Positions 18,082 to 27,284 of a stretch of 64,000 bases of DNA are shown here, piece after piece. The translations under genes were made by a program, and so were the position numbers. Origin of the DNA: Streptomyces sp. NBC_01707. Its GTDB lineage: Bacteria; Actinomycetota; Actinomycetes; Streptomycetales; Streptomycetaceae. The notes beneath the pieces are model-generated. The model saw only the letters and a list, made by a program, of their open reading frames with translations. It was not told the DNA's origin and did no database searches. Every line of letters begins with the position of its first letter. Position 1 is the first letter of the stretch. The stretch spans positions 682,001 through 746,000 of the forward strand of contig NZ_CP109190.1 of NCBI RefSeq assembly GCF_041438805.1. The letters are read 5' to 3'.

Positions 18082-18765
18082 GGAGACCCCTTCAGGGCTG
18101 CGGAGACTGGGAGACCATCCGGAGCATGGGGTTGGCCTTCTGCCCTGAGCAATAGACTCAGGCTGGCGCCGTTTGGCCATGGCGCAGTTATGACATGCCG
18201 CCAAGGGGACGGGTCGCCCGGAAACCGCACGTCAGGTCGAGGGCGGGCGGTCGCCACCCGGTCGCGGGAGTCGGACCTGCCCGGGGCCCACCCTTCTCAC
18301 CGTGCACGGCCCGACCGGGGCGGGTGGCAGCGGCGGTGCACCGGGCAGGCATGCCGCGGAAGTTGATGCGGAAGATGGCCGCAAGGCCGACCCGCCCGGC
18401 ATGGGAAGGCACCGGGATCAATGGCCCTTCTCTTGGCACGACTTGGTCCGGAGTGACAACGCACCGACCCGTCCCACAGCGTTCGAGCAGACGCGTAGCA
18501 GTGGCGAGTGCGACGATCCCATTCCTCACCGGTGAGTTGCTCGCAAGCCCCGTCAGGCACGTACGGCGGACTCTCCGCCCGGCTGGGACGGTGGCGTACG
18601 GAACGAAGCGTGCCGGGTCCTGGCGCACGCTCTCGTACGTTTCAGGTCCGGCGGACACGACAGCTGTTCGGCGAATCCGATGACCGCTGCGAGTGGCCCG
18701 GCAGACGGCCGGTCCCGATACTGATCACCATCACCCCGGCCTCGCGGACCGGCCGCCGGCAGGGA
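18082..18765. other. Intergenic region between the two protease genes
   Basis: About 680 bp. It must contain the promoter of the S8 protease gene (leftward). Open frames on both strands here are composition artefacts: they have no start context and no family signature. I see no RNA gene in it. Confidence 0.4.
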
Positions 18766-18823
18766 GCACCACGCACACCCCGCCGCGCCCGTTCGACCGG
18801 GCGCGGCGGGGTGTGCGTGGTGC
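18766..18823 (-). terminator. Very strong hairpin terminator after the M4 protease gene
   Basis: A 26-bp perfect stem: arm 18766-18791 pairs with arm 18798-18823 around a 6-base loop (TTCGAC). It starts 19 bases past the stop of the leftward M4 gene. It is one of the longest uninterrupted stems in the window and could stop transcription from both sides. Confidence 0.8.
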
Positions 18824-18841
18824 GGTGGAGAAGAAGAAGGG

Positions 18842-21190
18842 TCAGAAGGTGAGGCTCCAACTGTCCAGGTAGCCGGGGTCGACGGTGAAGATGCCGGGGG
18901 TGTTGTCCTGGACCCGGAGCTTCCAGGTGCCGTTCGCGGGGACCGCCGACGCGTCGACGGTGTAGGTGGTGTGCAGCTCGCCCTCGCCGGTGTCCCAGTA
19001 CCAGTTCTTGACCGGGATCTCCGTGCCGTTCTCGCTGACCAGGGTGACCACCTGACCGCCGATCCACGGGTGGTACAGGTCGACCGTGACCTTGAGGTCA
19101 CCGGAGGCGTTGCCCTTGCGGCCGCTGACGATGAGCGGGGATTCGATGGTCTTCCAGTTGGGGATGTCGAACCGGGCCGGGTTGACGAAGAAGTCACCGC
19201 CGGAGGCCAGGACGGTCCACACGAAGCGCACTGTGCGCTTGACCTTCGGGGAGTTCTTGATGGTGATGGCGGCCTTGAAGTCGCCTGCCTTCTTCGGAGT
19301 GCCGCTGATCAGCCCCGTTTGCGCGTTGATGGACAGGCCCTTGGGCAGTCCGTGGGCGGAATACGACAGGGGGCCGGGCCGGGAACTCGTCGCCTCGATC
19401 TGCCGGCTGGTCGGCTGGCCGACTGCCGACTTCCGCGTGGAGGGGGCGATCACGGCGATGTGGTTCACATAGCGGGCGCCGACGTTGACGGCCGCCCAGG
19501 CGTTGCCGACGGCCTCGTAGGCGTCGCTGGTCGGACCGAACAGGTCGGCCGCGGCCCGGAGAGTGGCGGCGCGGGCGCCCGCGTAGTCGGTGCTGGTGGT
19601 CATGTAGACGGTCAGCGCCCGGTACCAGACGGCGGTCGCGTCACCCCGGCCGAGACCGACGACCGGGAGGCCGTCGTACGTGGGGCTGTCGTAGGCGACG
19701 CCGTTGATGGTCTTCTTCCCGCTGCCTTCGGAGAGCAGGTAGAAGAAGTGGTTGGCCACGCCCGAGCTGAAATGCGGGTCGAGCTTCCTGGTCTCGGAGG
19801 TCCAGTAGTCCTGAGAGGTGCCCTTGGCGGACGCGTCCTTGGAGGGCTGGTCCATGTAGCGCAGCGGCTTGCCGGTGCCGCGGACGTCGGCGAGCTCGCC
19901 CATCATGTAGTCGGGGACATCCGCGGGGTTGTTCGCGGAGAACTCCACGGACGTGCCCATGATGTCGCTGGTGGCCTCGTTCAGGCCGCCGGACTCACCG
20001 GTGTAGGTCAGGTTCGCGGTGGCGTAGGTGACGCCGTGGGTCATCTCGTGTGCGGCGATGTCGAGTTCGGTGAGTGGCCTGGCGTTGTTCAGGCCGTCGC
20101 CGTAGGTCATGCAGAAGCAGCCGTTGTCCCAGAAGGCGTTGGCATATCCGTCCCCGTAGTGGACCCGGGAGTAGGCGCCGACGCCGTCGTCGGCGATGCC
20201 GTTGCGGCCGAACCGATCGTGATAGAAGTCCCATGTCTGCCGCTGGCCGTAGGCGGCGTCCACCGCCGCGGTCTGGCGGTCGGCCGCCGTTCCGTCGCCC
20301 CAGACGTCGTCGTCGTCGGTGACCAGGACGCCGTTGCCGCCGACGCCGGTCAGATCGTACGTCTTGTGGCCGCCACGCTCGGGGTCGGTGAGCTCGTAGA
20401 GGCTGCCGTTACGCATGGTGCCGATCGGCACCTGACCGCTGTACTGGCTGTGGCCGGTGCCCGAGTGGACCTGTTCGACGCTCTGAAGCTGCTTGCCGGT
20501 CGTCGCGTCGGTCACCACGCTCAGGCTGCTCGGGGTTCCGTCCTCCTGCACACCGCTGACGACGGTCTGCCAGGCGAGCGTGGGCTTCCCGCCTCCGAGC
20601 CAGACGACGAGCTTCGGCGATCCGTCCGTGGCCGCGTCGTCGGTCTTCTCGGTCTTCGCGGCGGCCAGGGCGGACTTCTTCGCCGTCGCCGCCGTGACCG
20701 CGGCCTTGGTGGTCGGCAGCGACACCTTGGCGTCCGAGGCCTTGGTGACGGTACGGGACGCGCCCTGCTCGTGGACCACCAGGTCACCGCCGATGACGGG
20801 CAGGCCGGCGTAGGTGCGCTCGTAGCGGGTGTGCACGGTGCCGTCTGCGTCCTTGACGACATCCTTGGGTATCAGCTTTTCCTGATCGCTCAACTTCAGC
20901 GAACGGGCGGTGGTGGCGCGTGTTTCGGTCGCGGCCTCGAGCAGCTCCTTGCGCTGCCCGGTGGAGAGCGCGACGGCCCTGGCACCGGGTCTGGGTTCCG
21001 CCACCATCTGCTGTGGTGCTTGATCTGTGCCGGCAGAGACAGTGCCCGAGGCAGGGAGGACCGAGACGAAGAGCGAGGCCATGGCGACGGCGGCAATTGC
21101 CGCGACGCGCCCGTAACCGGAGATGCCGCGATCGGATCGATGGGATCTGTGAGGCGAAGTGGGCTTGTTGCTATGGATGTTGTTCGGCAC
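18842..21190 (-). CDS. Secreted M4 (thermolysin-like) zinc metalloprotease
   Basis: 782 residues from the GTG at 21190, which has AAGGAG 8 bases upstream; the longer open frame would add 57 unrelated residues. Order: long basic leader with a hydrophobic signal (AAIAAVAMASLFVSVLPASG), FTP/PepSY propeptide, M4 catalytic domain with HEMTHG (zinc His pair and catalytic Glu) and GGLNEATSD (zinc Glu), a putative Ig-like segment (LPKGLSINAQTGLISGTPKK), and a C-terminal P/Homo-B domain (about the last 115 residues) ending in GYLDSWSLTF. The P domain is typical of Streptomyces M4 exoenzymes and may help folding or substrate binding. Exported exoprotease, monocistronic. Confidence 0.93.
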   Translation of the reverse strand: MPNNIHSNKPTSPHRSHRSDRGISGYGRVAAIAAVAMASLFVSVLPASGTVSAGTDQAPQQMVAEPRPGARAVALSTGQRKELLEAATETRATTARSLKLSDQEKLIPKDVVKDADGTVHTRYERTYAGLPVIGGDLVVHEQGASRTVTKASDAKVSLPTTKAAVTAATAKKSALAAAKTEKTDDAATDGSPKLVVWLGGGKPTLAWQTVVSGVQEDGTPSSLSVVTDATTGKQLQSVEQVHSGTGHSQYSGQVPIGTMRNGSLYELTDPERGGHKTYDLTGVGGNGVLVTDDDDVWGDGTAADRQTAAVDAAYGQRQTWDFYHDRFGRNGIADDGVGAYSRVHYGDGYANAFWDNGCFCMTYGDGLNNARPLTELDIAAHEMTHGVTYATANLTYTGESGGLNEATSDIMGTSVEFSANNPADVPDYMMGELADVRGTGKPLRYMDQPSKDASAKGTSQDYWTSETRKLDPHFSSGVANHFFYLLSEGSGKKTINGVAYDSPTYDGLPVVGLGRGDATAVWYRALTVYMTTSTDYAGARAATLRAAADLFGPTSDAYEAVGNAWAAVNVGARYVNHIAVIAPSTRKSAVGQPTSRQIEATSSRPGPLSYSAHGLPKGLSINAQTGLISGTPKKAGDFKAAITIKNSPKVKRTVRFVWTVLASGGDFFVNPARFDIPNWKTIESPLIVSGRKGNASGDLKVTVDLYHPWIGGQVVTLVSENGTEIPVKNWYWDTGEGELHTTYTVDASAVPANGTWKLRVQDNTPGIFTVDPGYLDSWSLTF

Positions 21191-21928
21191 TGCTGTAACT
21201 CCTTCTGTCCGGAAGTACGGTGACGACCGGTGGGTGGGGAACCGGAGGCTGGGTGTGCCCCCGGCGAGAAGGGGTGCGATGCGGCGCGAGTCGTGGGTTG
21301 ACGTGGTCGCGCCTGCGGTGGTGCGGGACGGACGCTTCTCACCGCCCTCGGCGAGGGCCACCGGAGGCAGAGCCGCGCCGGCTGTCGGTTGAAGCGGCTC
21401 GGACTTCCCCAGGACATCGCCGACGCTGTCGGCCTTCCGGCCTTCTTGCTGTCAGTACGAGGCCGTGTGCGATCGCTCGGCGATGCGGCGGAAGACATGG
21501 ACTCCTGTGGCGCCGTGGCACCGACCCGCTTGTTCCGACGGTGAGCCGTCTCCACGGTCCGTACGGACGGCGCACTGTCACCCGACCGTTGCGACGACCC
21601 CGGACGTCCGTCTCCAGCGCAGCGGTGCGGGGTTGAGCAGTGGCATGAATGTCTCCAACGTGCCGACGTGTCTCGGCTGGATCCTGAGTGACCGAACGGG
21701 CTTCGACGCCTTTGCGTCGGCGGCTCGTGATCACCCTGTCCGGGGCGCGATCCGCCGGGCAAGGAGGACCGGAGTGCGGGTCCGCGCAACTGCGCAGATG
21801 TGAACAGGAACAGAAAGGAACGGAACGGGTCCGCCTCGGCCGTACGGGGATGTAACGAGCACGTGATCGCTCCGATCGACTCCACCGCGTACGATCGGCC
21901 TCGCCAGCGCGCCGAAAGGGGGACAGTT
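21191..21928. other. Intergenic region between divergent M4 protease and LuxR-type gene
   Basis: About 740 bp holding the promoters of both divergent genes. The stretch around 21790-21850 is locally purine-rich. No family-like protein or RNA gene could be supported. Confidence 0.4.
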
Positions 21929-23026
21929 GTGGCGGTGCCGTCGGATTTGCCGTGGGCCGGGACCGGGCTGGGCCCCTTGGTCGGCCGGGTACTCGAATGC
22001 CTGGTCACACAGCCTGAGCTGAGCAGCGAGGCGGTCGCCGAAGCACTCGGGGTCACCTCGGCAGCCGCCGAACGCGCCCTACAGGCCCTGGAGAACGAAC
22101 GCCTGGTCGTCCGCGTAGGTGACCGGCCCACGCGCTGGAGCGCGGGCCCGCCCCGTTCCACACTCGGTTCCCTGCTGGCCCAGAGGCGGCAGGAACTGGC
22201 GCGGGCGGAGCTGTACATGGAGCAGTTGCACGAGGCGTACCGCTCGGCTTCGCACCGTCGGGTCACCTCCGACCTGTTCGAGGTGGTGGAGAGCGCCGAG
22301 CAGGTCGGGGTGCGTTACGCGCAACTGCTCGCGTCCAGTCGGCACGAGGTGCTCCACCTCGCCAAACCTCCGTACGTCACCCGGTCCACGCGGCTCGAGA
22401 GCACCTCGGTGCCGACTGACTCCGCAGCCGTTGCGGACGCACCGGATCCGGAGGTGCCCGTACCTGACGGAGTGCGGCTCCGGTCGGTGTACGACACGGA
22501 CGGGTTGACCGACACCGTTTCGCTGCGCACCGCCCTGAGCGGCACGGCCCGGGGCGGGGAGCTGCGGCTGTTGGCCGGGCTCCCGATGAAACTGGTGGTG
22601 TTCGATGCGACGGCCGGCATCATGCCGCTACGACAGGAGGACCCGTCCGCGGGTTCGCTCATCGTGCACTCGACCACACTTCTCGGAGTGCTCACCGCGC
22701 TCTTCGAAAGCGTCTGGGAACGCGCGACCCCGGTGTCACTGGACAGCGGCCGCGGCCGACCGCCGATCACCGCCGCGGAACCCGACGGCCGGCCTCCGGG
22801 GCGGATGCGCGACATCCTCACTCTGTTGCGCGCGGGTCTGACGGACGACGCGATCGCCCGGGTCCTGGGGCTGAGCCGACGGACGATCCAGAAACACATC
22901 AGCGAGACCGCGGAACTCCTCGGCGCGCGGACCCGCTTCCAGATCGCCCTGATGGCGCGCGATCGAGGCTGGCTCGAGGACGCCCCGGGCGTGGTGGCGG
23001 CTCCCGCCGAACGAACGGCCGGGTGA
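21929..23026 (+). CDS. TrmB/LuxR-type helix-turn-helix transcriptional regulator
   Basis: 365 residues from the GTG at 21929, which has AAAGGGGG 6 bases upstream. An N-terminal TrmB-like winged helix (ELSSEAVAEALGVTSAAAER, about residues 22-41) precedes a long linker and a middle domain of the phospholipase-D-like/TrmB ligand type. The C-terminal LuxR HTH is clear (ILTLLRAGLTDDAIARVLGL followed by SRRTIQKHI, about residues 298-326). Proteins with this two-HTH design are common in Streptomyces beside protease genes and often act on them. Here the gene is divergent to the M4 protease gene, which is the likely target (inference from position). Confidence 0.85.
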   Translation: MAVPSDLPWAGTGLGPLVGRVLECLVTQPELSSEAVAEALGVTSAAAERALQALENERLVVRVGDRPTRWSAGPPRSTLGSLLAQRRQELARAELYMEQLHEAYRSASHRRVTSDLFEVVESAEQVGVRYAQLLASSRHEVLHLAKPPYVTRSTRLESTSVPTDSAAVADAPDPEVPVPDGVRLRSVYDTDGLTDTVSLRTALSGTARGGELRLLAGLPMKLVVFDATAGIMPLRQEDPSAGSLIVHSTTLLGVLTALFESVWERATPVSLDSGRGRPPITAAEPDGRPPGRMRDILTLLRAGLTDDAIARVLGLSRRTIQKHISETAELLGARTRFQIALMARDRGWLEDAPGVVAAPAERTAG

Positions 23027-23035
23027 CCGATCCGC

Positions 23036-23150
23036 AAGCTCGGTCTGCCATTCGGCCATCCCGGTTCGTCCGCGTGGACACGCTCGCGTCGTCGACCTCG
23101 GACAGGTGCGCGGAGATGTCGCCGTGTGTCAGTCCCTGGTCGAACGGGAA
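23036..23150 (-). pseudogene. IS256-family transposase relic
   Basis: On the minus strand, residues FDQGLTHGDISAHLSEVDDA and then SVSTRTN match the 'GLTTGEISAHLAEVYGASVS' block of IS256 (Mutator-type) transposases. A short deletion and frame change follow, after which MAEWQTEL matches the next part of the same block. Neither end of the element nor the DDE residues remain. A short decayed fragment just downstream of the LuxR-type gene. Confidence 0.65.
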
Positions 23151-23648
23151 AGGCGCCGTCGACGCCGCGGTCGGCGCTGTCACTCCTTGATGTCTGCGGC
23201 TCAAGGCCGTCCTGTGGTCCCACGGCACCGCGCCCGGTGCGAGGAGATGTCGCAGCAGCAGCTTCGCGCGACTCCCGAAGAGTGGATTAGGAGGCTGTGC
23301 CTTCCAGCAGGTAGTAAGCCGATCCTGGCTTCGGTACGGATCGCGGGCGCATCATGAGCACACGGAGGTCCGACGCCGGGGCTCCGACCTTCCGGGGCGT
23401 ACGCGCCGACCAGTGCCTCGAGGGTCGGTTGCAGCCCATGGGCCAGGATCCTGGGGCACGCGGCACCGATCAGGACACTCGGTGCCGCGTTCCGCAGGGC
23501 GCGTTCGACGGTGCATGCCGACGGGGTCAAGCACTTCGGCGCTCGGGCCGTTCGTTCACCACGGTCCTGCGGCGAAGTGGCGGCGGCATGATGTCGCCGG
23601 CATTCCATCGATTTGGTGTCCACACCCTGCACGGCCCGGAGGTATCCG

Positions 23649-24710
23649 ATGATGAGCAAGCACCCTGGAACGGGTTCGCACACTGTGACAGTGTTCGTGT
23701 TTCCGGGGGTGCGGCTGCTCGATGTCACCGGTCCCATCGAGGTGTTCACGACGGCGAACGAGTTCGGCGGGCGCTATCGGGTACAGATTGCGTCCCAGGA
23801 CGGCAGGGAGGTGATCACCTCCGCCGGGACCCGACTCGGCGCTGACGTCTCCGTCGACGAGGTGCAGGAGCCGTGCGACGTTCTGGTGATCCCGGGCGGC
23901 CCGGAATGGGAAACGCTGATCAAGGACGACGCGCTCCTGGATGTCGTCCGGCAACTGGACGAGAACAGCCGCTGCACCGCATCAGTGTGCACGGGCGCGT
24001 TTCTGCTGGCCGCGGCCGGACTTCTGAATGGTCGTCGCGCCACGACGCACTGGCGGCATGCACAGGAACTGGCCTCTCGTTTCCCGTCCGTGCGGGTCGC
24101 ACCGGACGCCATCTTCGTGCAGGACGGGCAGATGATGACGTCGGCGGGTGTCAGTGCCGGTATCGACCTGTCCTTGGCGCTGGTCGAAGATCACTACGGT
24201 GCGGAGGTCGCTCGATCGGTCGCCAAGGACATGGTCGTCTTCATGCAGCGACCGGGTGGCCAGTCCCAGTTCAGCGTCCGTTCCCGGGCGCCGCACACCC
24301 ACCAGCAGATGCTCCGCCGGGTCCTGGATTCCGTCGCCGAGAACCCCGGGGCCAACCACACGCTGACGGCCATGGCCCGCAGGGCAGGCATCAGCGTCCG
24401 TCACGTGACCCGGCTCTTCTACGACGAGGTGGGAACCACGCCGGCCCGGTATGTCGAGCAGGTCAGGCTGGAAGCCGCCCAGGGGCTGCTGGAGACGGGT
24501 GATGACCCCATGCCGGTCGTAGCGCGGCGCACGGGGTTCGGCTCACCCGAGTCGCTGCGCAGAGCGTTCGTGCGACACCTGGGTGTGACACCTGGTGCAT
24601 TCAGAGCCACTTTCCGGACGGCCGGGCGTGGACGCGAAGGATCTGGTGTTCGCGGCGGTGCCGTCGTCGTCGAGGCACGGGTCGATGACGAGGAGCTGTC
24701 CGCTGCCTGA
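23649..24710 (+). CDS. GlxA-type AraC family regulator (DJ-1/PfpI + HTH)
   Basis: 353 residues from the ATG at 23649 (GGAGG 6 bases upstream; a second ATG follows immediately). Residues about 8-185 form a DJ-1/PfpI domain with the nucleophile-elbow Cys in SVCTGAFLLAAAGLL and the downstream TTHW. Residues about 215-320 form an AraC-type double HTH (TALARRAGISVRHVTRLF-like block and PVVARRTGFGSPESLRRAF). Such regulators control oxidative or small-molecule responses in Streptomyces. A DHA2 exporter gene follows 700 bp downstream in the same direction and may be a target. Confidence 0.9.
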   Translation: MMSKHPGTGSHTVTVFVFPGVRLLDVTGPIEVFTTANEFGGRYRVQIASQDGREVITSAGTRLGADVSVDEVQEPCDVLVIPGGPEWETLIKDDALLDVVRQLDENSRCTASVCTGAFLLAAAGLLNGRRATTHWRHAQELASRFPSVRVAPDAIFVQDGQMMTSAGVSAGIDLSLALVEDHYGAEVARSVAKDMVVFMQRPGGQSQFSVRSRAPHTHQQMLRRVLDSVAENPGANHTLTAMARRAGISVRHVTRLFYDEVGTTPARYVEQVRLEAAQGLLETGDDPMPVVARRTGFGSPESLRRAFVRHLGVTPGAFRATFRTAGRGREGSGVRGGAVVVEARVDDEELSAA

Positions 24711-25425
24711 GGCTCGCTGAGCGGCGAGGTCCGGTACACGGAATTCAGACACCGCTGTATCCGCGCGCTCTGTCCTCGGCGCCATCCCGTGTCTCTACCC
24801 CCGACCGGACCGGAACCCCGCAGACAGGCCGCGACCGCCCTGAGGTGTGGTCCAAGCACGGCGGAGATGGGGCGGGTGGCACTCCCGGCGAACGTCTCGT
24901 GGACCGGTTCGTGGCCCCGGATCAGGTGCAGCCGGACAGATTCCATGTCCTGCCGGATCGCGCGGATCACATCGCTCACCACTGAACCGGGGTGTTCCTC
25001 GGCCGTCCAGCGTAATTGGCAGGCTTCGCGAGCCTGCGGTCATGTCCGACGGCCCCAATCATTGAGCCTCCCGCAACGGAAGCGCGCTGCACAGGTTCTG
25101 CCACGTCCTCATGCGCAGTCGATTCCCGCAGGGAGGGACATCGAGGCGCCGGATCGCATGGTGTGGCCCTCCTCTTGGGCGCTGGGCCCAGGTGCGCTGC
25201 AGGGGGCTTGCGAGTACCTGACTGCGAGCCGTCCTCGGACGAGGCCACCGTCGGAGGGCTGAATCTGCGCCTTTGCTGTCCATAGTTGCGGCCATGCCTG
25301 GGCGGCCCGTGCGGGTTGAACGGGTCAGGAATGTCCGACGACCGGGCGCCGACCTGAGCCCTCGCCTCGTACCCAGGTGTTCGACGCGAACGGTGGCGGC
25401 CCCACCGAACAGAAGGCGATCAGCA
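24711..25425. other. Intergenic region between GlxA-type regulator and MFS exporter
   Basis: About 715 bp. A compact hairpin GCAGGCT-TCGCG-AGCCTGC occupies 25019-25037 and may terminate the regulator transcript or act in the exporter's leader. Open frames in this stretch show no recognisable family. Confidence 0.4.
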
Positions 25426-26886
25426 ATGGCTTCGATCGGTTCCACTCTCGAACCCGATCCGCGCAGGTGGCGCGCGCTCGGCATCATCTGCCTGGTGCAG
25501 GTGATGCTGCTGCTCGACGTGACCGTGGTCAATGTCGCGCTTCCCCCCATCCAAAAGGATCTCGGTTTCACGAGCACCGGCCTGGCGTGGGTCGTCAACG
25601 GTTACACCGTCACCTACGGCGGGTTGCTGATGCTTGGTGGGCGCCTGGGCGATCTGGTGGGCCGCAGACGCCTGTTCCTGATCGGTCTGGCGATCTTCGC
25701 GCTTTCGTCGGCGAGCGCCGGAATGGCCCAACAGGCCGGTGTGCTCGTCGCCAGTCGCTTCGTGCAGGGCATCGGCGCGGCACTCGTCAGCCCCGCGGCG
25801 CTGTCCCTGGTGACGCTGCTGTTCACCCGGCCGCAGGAAAGGGCGCGGGCGATGGCCATCTGGAGCGGCCTGGCCGGAGTCGGCGTGGCCCTGGGTGTCG
25901 TGCTCTCAGGCATCCTCACCGACCTCGCCACCTGGCGCTGGATATTCTTCATCAACCTGCCTGTCGCCGCCTTCGCGTTTCTCGCCACCCCACGACTGGT
26001 CTCCGAGAGCCGGGCCGTCAAGCGCGGCCGGCCCGACGTCCTCGGAGCCGTCCTGGTCACCCTCGGTCTGCTGCTGGTCGTATTCGGACTGCTGGAGAAG
26101 AGCGATCGCGCGTGGCTCTCGTTCCCCGTCCTCGGCTGCGTGGGGATCGGTGTTCTCCTCCTGATCGGCTTCGTACTGGTAGAGGCCCGGGTGGCACAAC
26201 CCTTGATGCCCCTCGCGTTCCTGCGTTCGCGCAACCGGAGCATCGCCAACCTGGTCCGCGTCTGCTACTACGTCGGATTCGCCACCTTCTTCTTCTCACT
26301 GAGCCTGTATGTGCAGCACACACTGCATTTCTCCGCGCTGGCGACCGGATTCGCCTTCGTACCTTTCGGGTTGGTCATTCTGTTCAGCGCCACGGTGATA
26401 GCGCCGCGGCTCCTCCCCCGGTTCGGGCTGCGGACACTGAACGGAGGAGGACTTGCGATCACCACGGTCGGCCACGTTCTCCTTGCCGGACTGAGCGCAC
26501 ACGGCACGTACCTGGCCGATGTACTGCCCGGGCTGATCCTCGTGCCGTTGGGAGGCGGCCTGGTCCTCGTCGGATCCACCGTTGCCGGAGTGGACGGCGC
26601 CACGGGTGAGGACGCGGGCATCGCCAGCAGCATGAACAATGCGTCCATGCAGATCGGCAGCGCCATCGGGCTGGCCGCCCTGGTCTCCCTGGGCACCAGC
26701 CACGCCACCGTCCTGCAGCACGCAAACGTCGACCCGGCGACCGCGACCGCGCGCGGCTACGCCTTCAGTTTCGCCATCGCCGCTGGTGTGACGGCCTTCG
26801 GCGCGTTGGTCGGCTTCCTCGGGATGCACCGTAAGGCAGCCGAGGTCCGGGAAGTACGGGAGAACACCGCGCAGCGCGCGGCCTGA
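25426..26886 (+). CDS. DHA2-family MFS drug/metabolite exporter
   Basis: 486-residue proton-driven exporter with about 14 membrane helices. Helix 1 carries the DHA2 signature (LLLDVTVVNVALPPIQKDLG), and the loop after helix 2 carries motif A (GGRLGDLVGRRRLFLIG). The ATG at 25426 is chosen since the helix-1 region begins about 20 residues later and GAAGG lies upstream; the frame is open further left without protein-like content. Substrate unknown; this family exports antibiotics and other hydrophobic compounds. Probably controlled by the GlxA-type regulator upstream or one elsewhere. Confidence 0.9.
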   Translation: MASIGSTLEPDPRRWRALGIICLVQVMLLLDVTVVNVALPPIQKDLGFTSTGLAWVVNGYTVTYGGLLMLGGRLGDLVGRRRLFLIGLAIFALSSASAGMAQQAGVLVASRFVQGIGAALVSPAALSLVTLLFTRPQERARAMAIWSGLAGVGVALGVVLSGILTDLATWRWIFFINLPVAAFAFLATPRLVSESRAVKRGRPDVLGAVLVTLGLLLVVFGLLEKSDRAWLSFPVLGCVGIGVLLLIGFVLVEARVAQPLMPLAFLRSRNRSIANLVRVCYYVGFATFFFSLSLYVQHTLHFSALATGFAFVPFGLVILFSATVIAPRLLPRFGLRTLNGGGLAITTVGHVLLAGLSAHGTYLADVLPGLILVPLGGGLVLVGSTVAGVDGATGEDAGIASSMNNASMQIGSAIGLAALVSLGTSHATVLQHANVDPATATARGYAFSFAIAAGVTAFGALVGFLGMHRKAAEVREVRENTAQRAA

Positions 26887-27246
26887 CCCGCCGCCACCGG
26901 CGAAAGCCTGAACCTGCGGCCGGCGCATGTCGAGGATCGGCGGGGGCCCGTCCGGCCTGTCCCTCCTCAGCGGCGGCCCACCGCGGCGTCTCCCGCCGCT
27001 GCCCCTCCGTCCGAAACTGCCAGGTCAGGCACGTGAGCTGCTCCTGCAGCGGGGCGGCGGCTACAGGACGTACCCGCCGACCTGCCGGTAGGGCCCGATG
27101 AACTCGCACTCACATCCGCCAGTTGCATTCGCGTCACACACGACGACTCACCGGATCGGAGCCTGCCACGAGGGCCCTTCCGCACATTGCTCAATAAGCG
27201 CCCGGCGTCGACCGTGCAGACCCCCTCGGATGTGATACCCGACCGG
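26887..27246. other. Intergenic region, nothing recognised
   Basis: About 360 bp between the exporter gene and the frameshifted HTH gene. It holds the promoter of the latter; I see no supported gene or stable hairpin. Confidence 0.35.
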
Positions 27247-27284
27247 CATGTCGACCGACTCGACATGCCGAGTCAGTCGACATG
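27247..27284 (+). promoter_or_regulatory. Long inverted repeat over the start of the HTH gene
   Basis: Arms of 16 bases at 27247-27262 and 27269-27284, with one mismatch and a 6-base spacer (CATGTCGACCGACTCG against CGAGTCAGTCGACATG). It covers the ATG of the gene at 27248. It could be an autoregulatory operator, or an RNA hairpin that hides the start codon; alternatively the true start lies downstream and this is a promoter-proximal operator. Confidence 0.5.

Noticed and set aside
14353..18366. A very long open frame on the plus strand (over 1300 codons) opposite the S8 protease gene
   Set aside because: It is antisense to a gene with a complete protease triad and consists of Arg/Gly/Val-rich low-complexity residues, a typical high-GC shadow frame.
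18188..18658. Minus-strand frame of about 156 codons between the two proteases
   Set aside because: No ribosome site, no family pattern, and it overlaps the likely promoter of the S8 gene.
24419..24982. Minus-strand frame starting MVSDVIRAIRQDMESVRLHL
   Set aside because: Most of it is antisense to the GlxA-type gene; the free N-terminal part is not recognisable.
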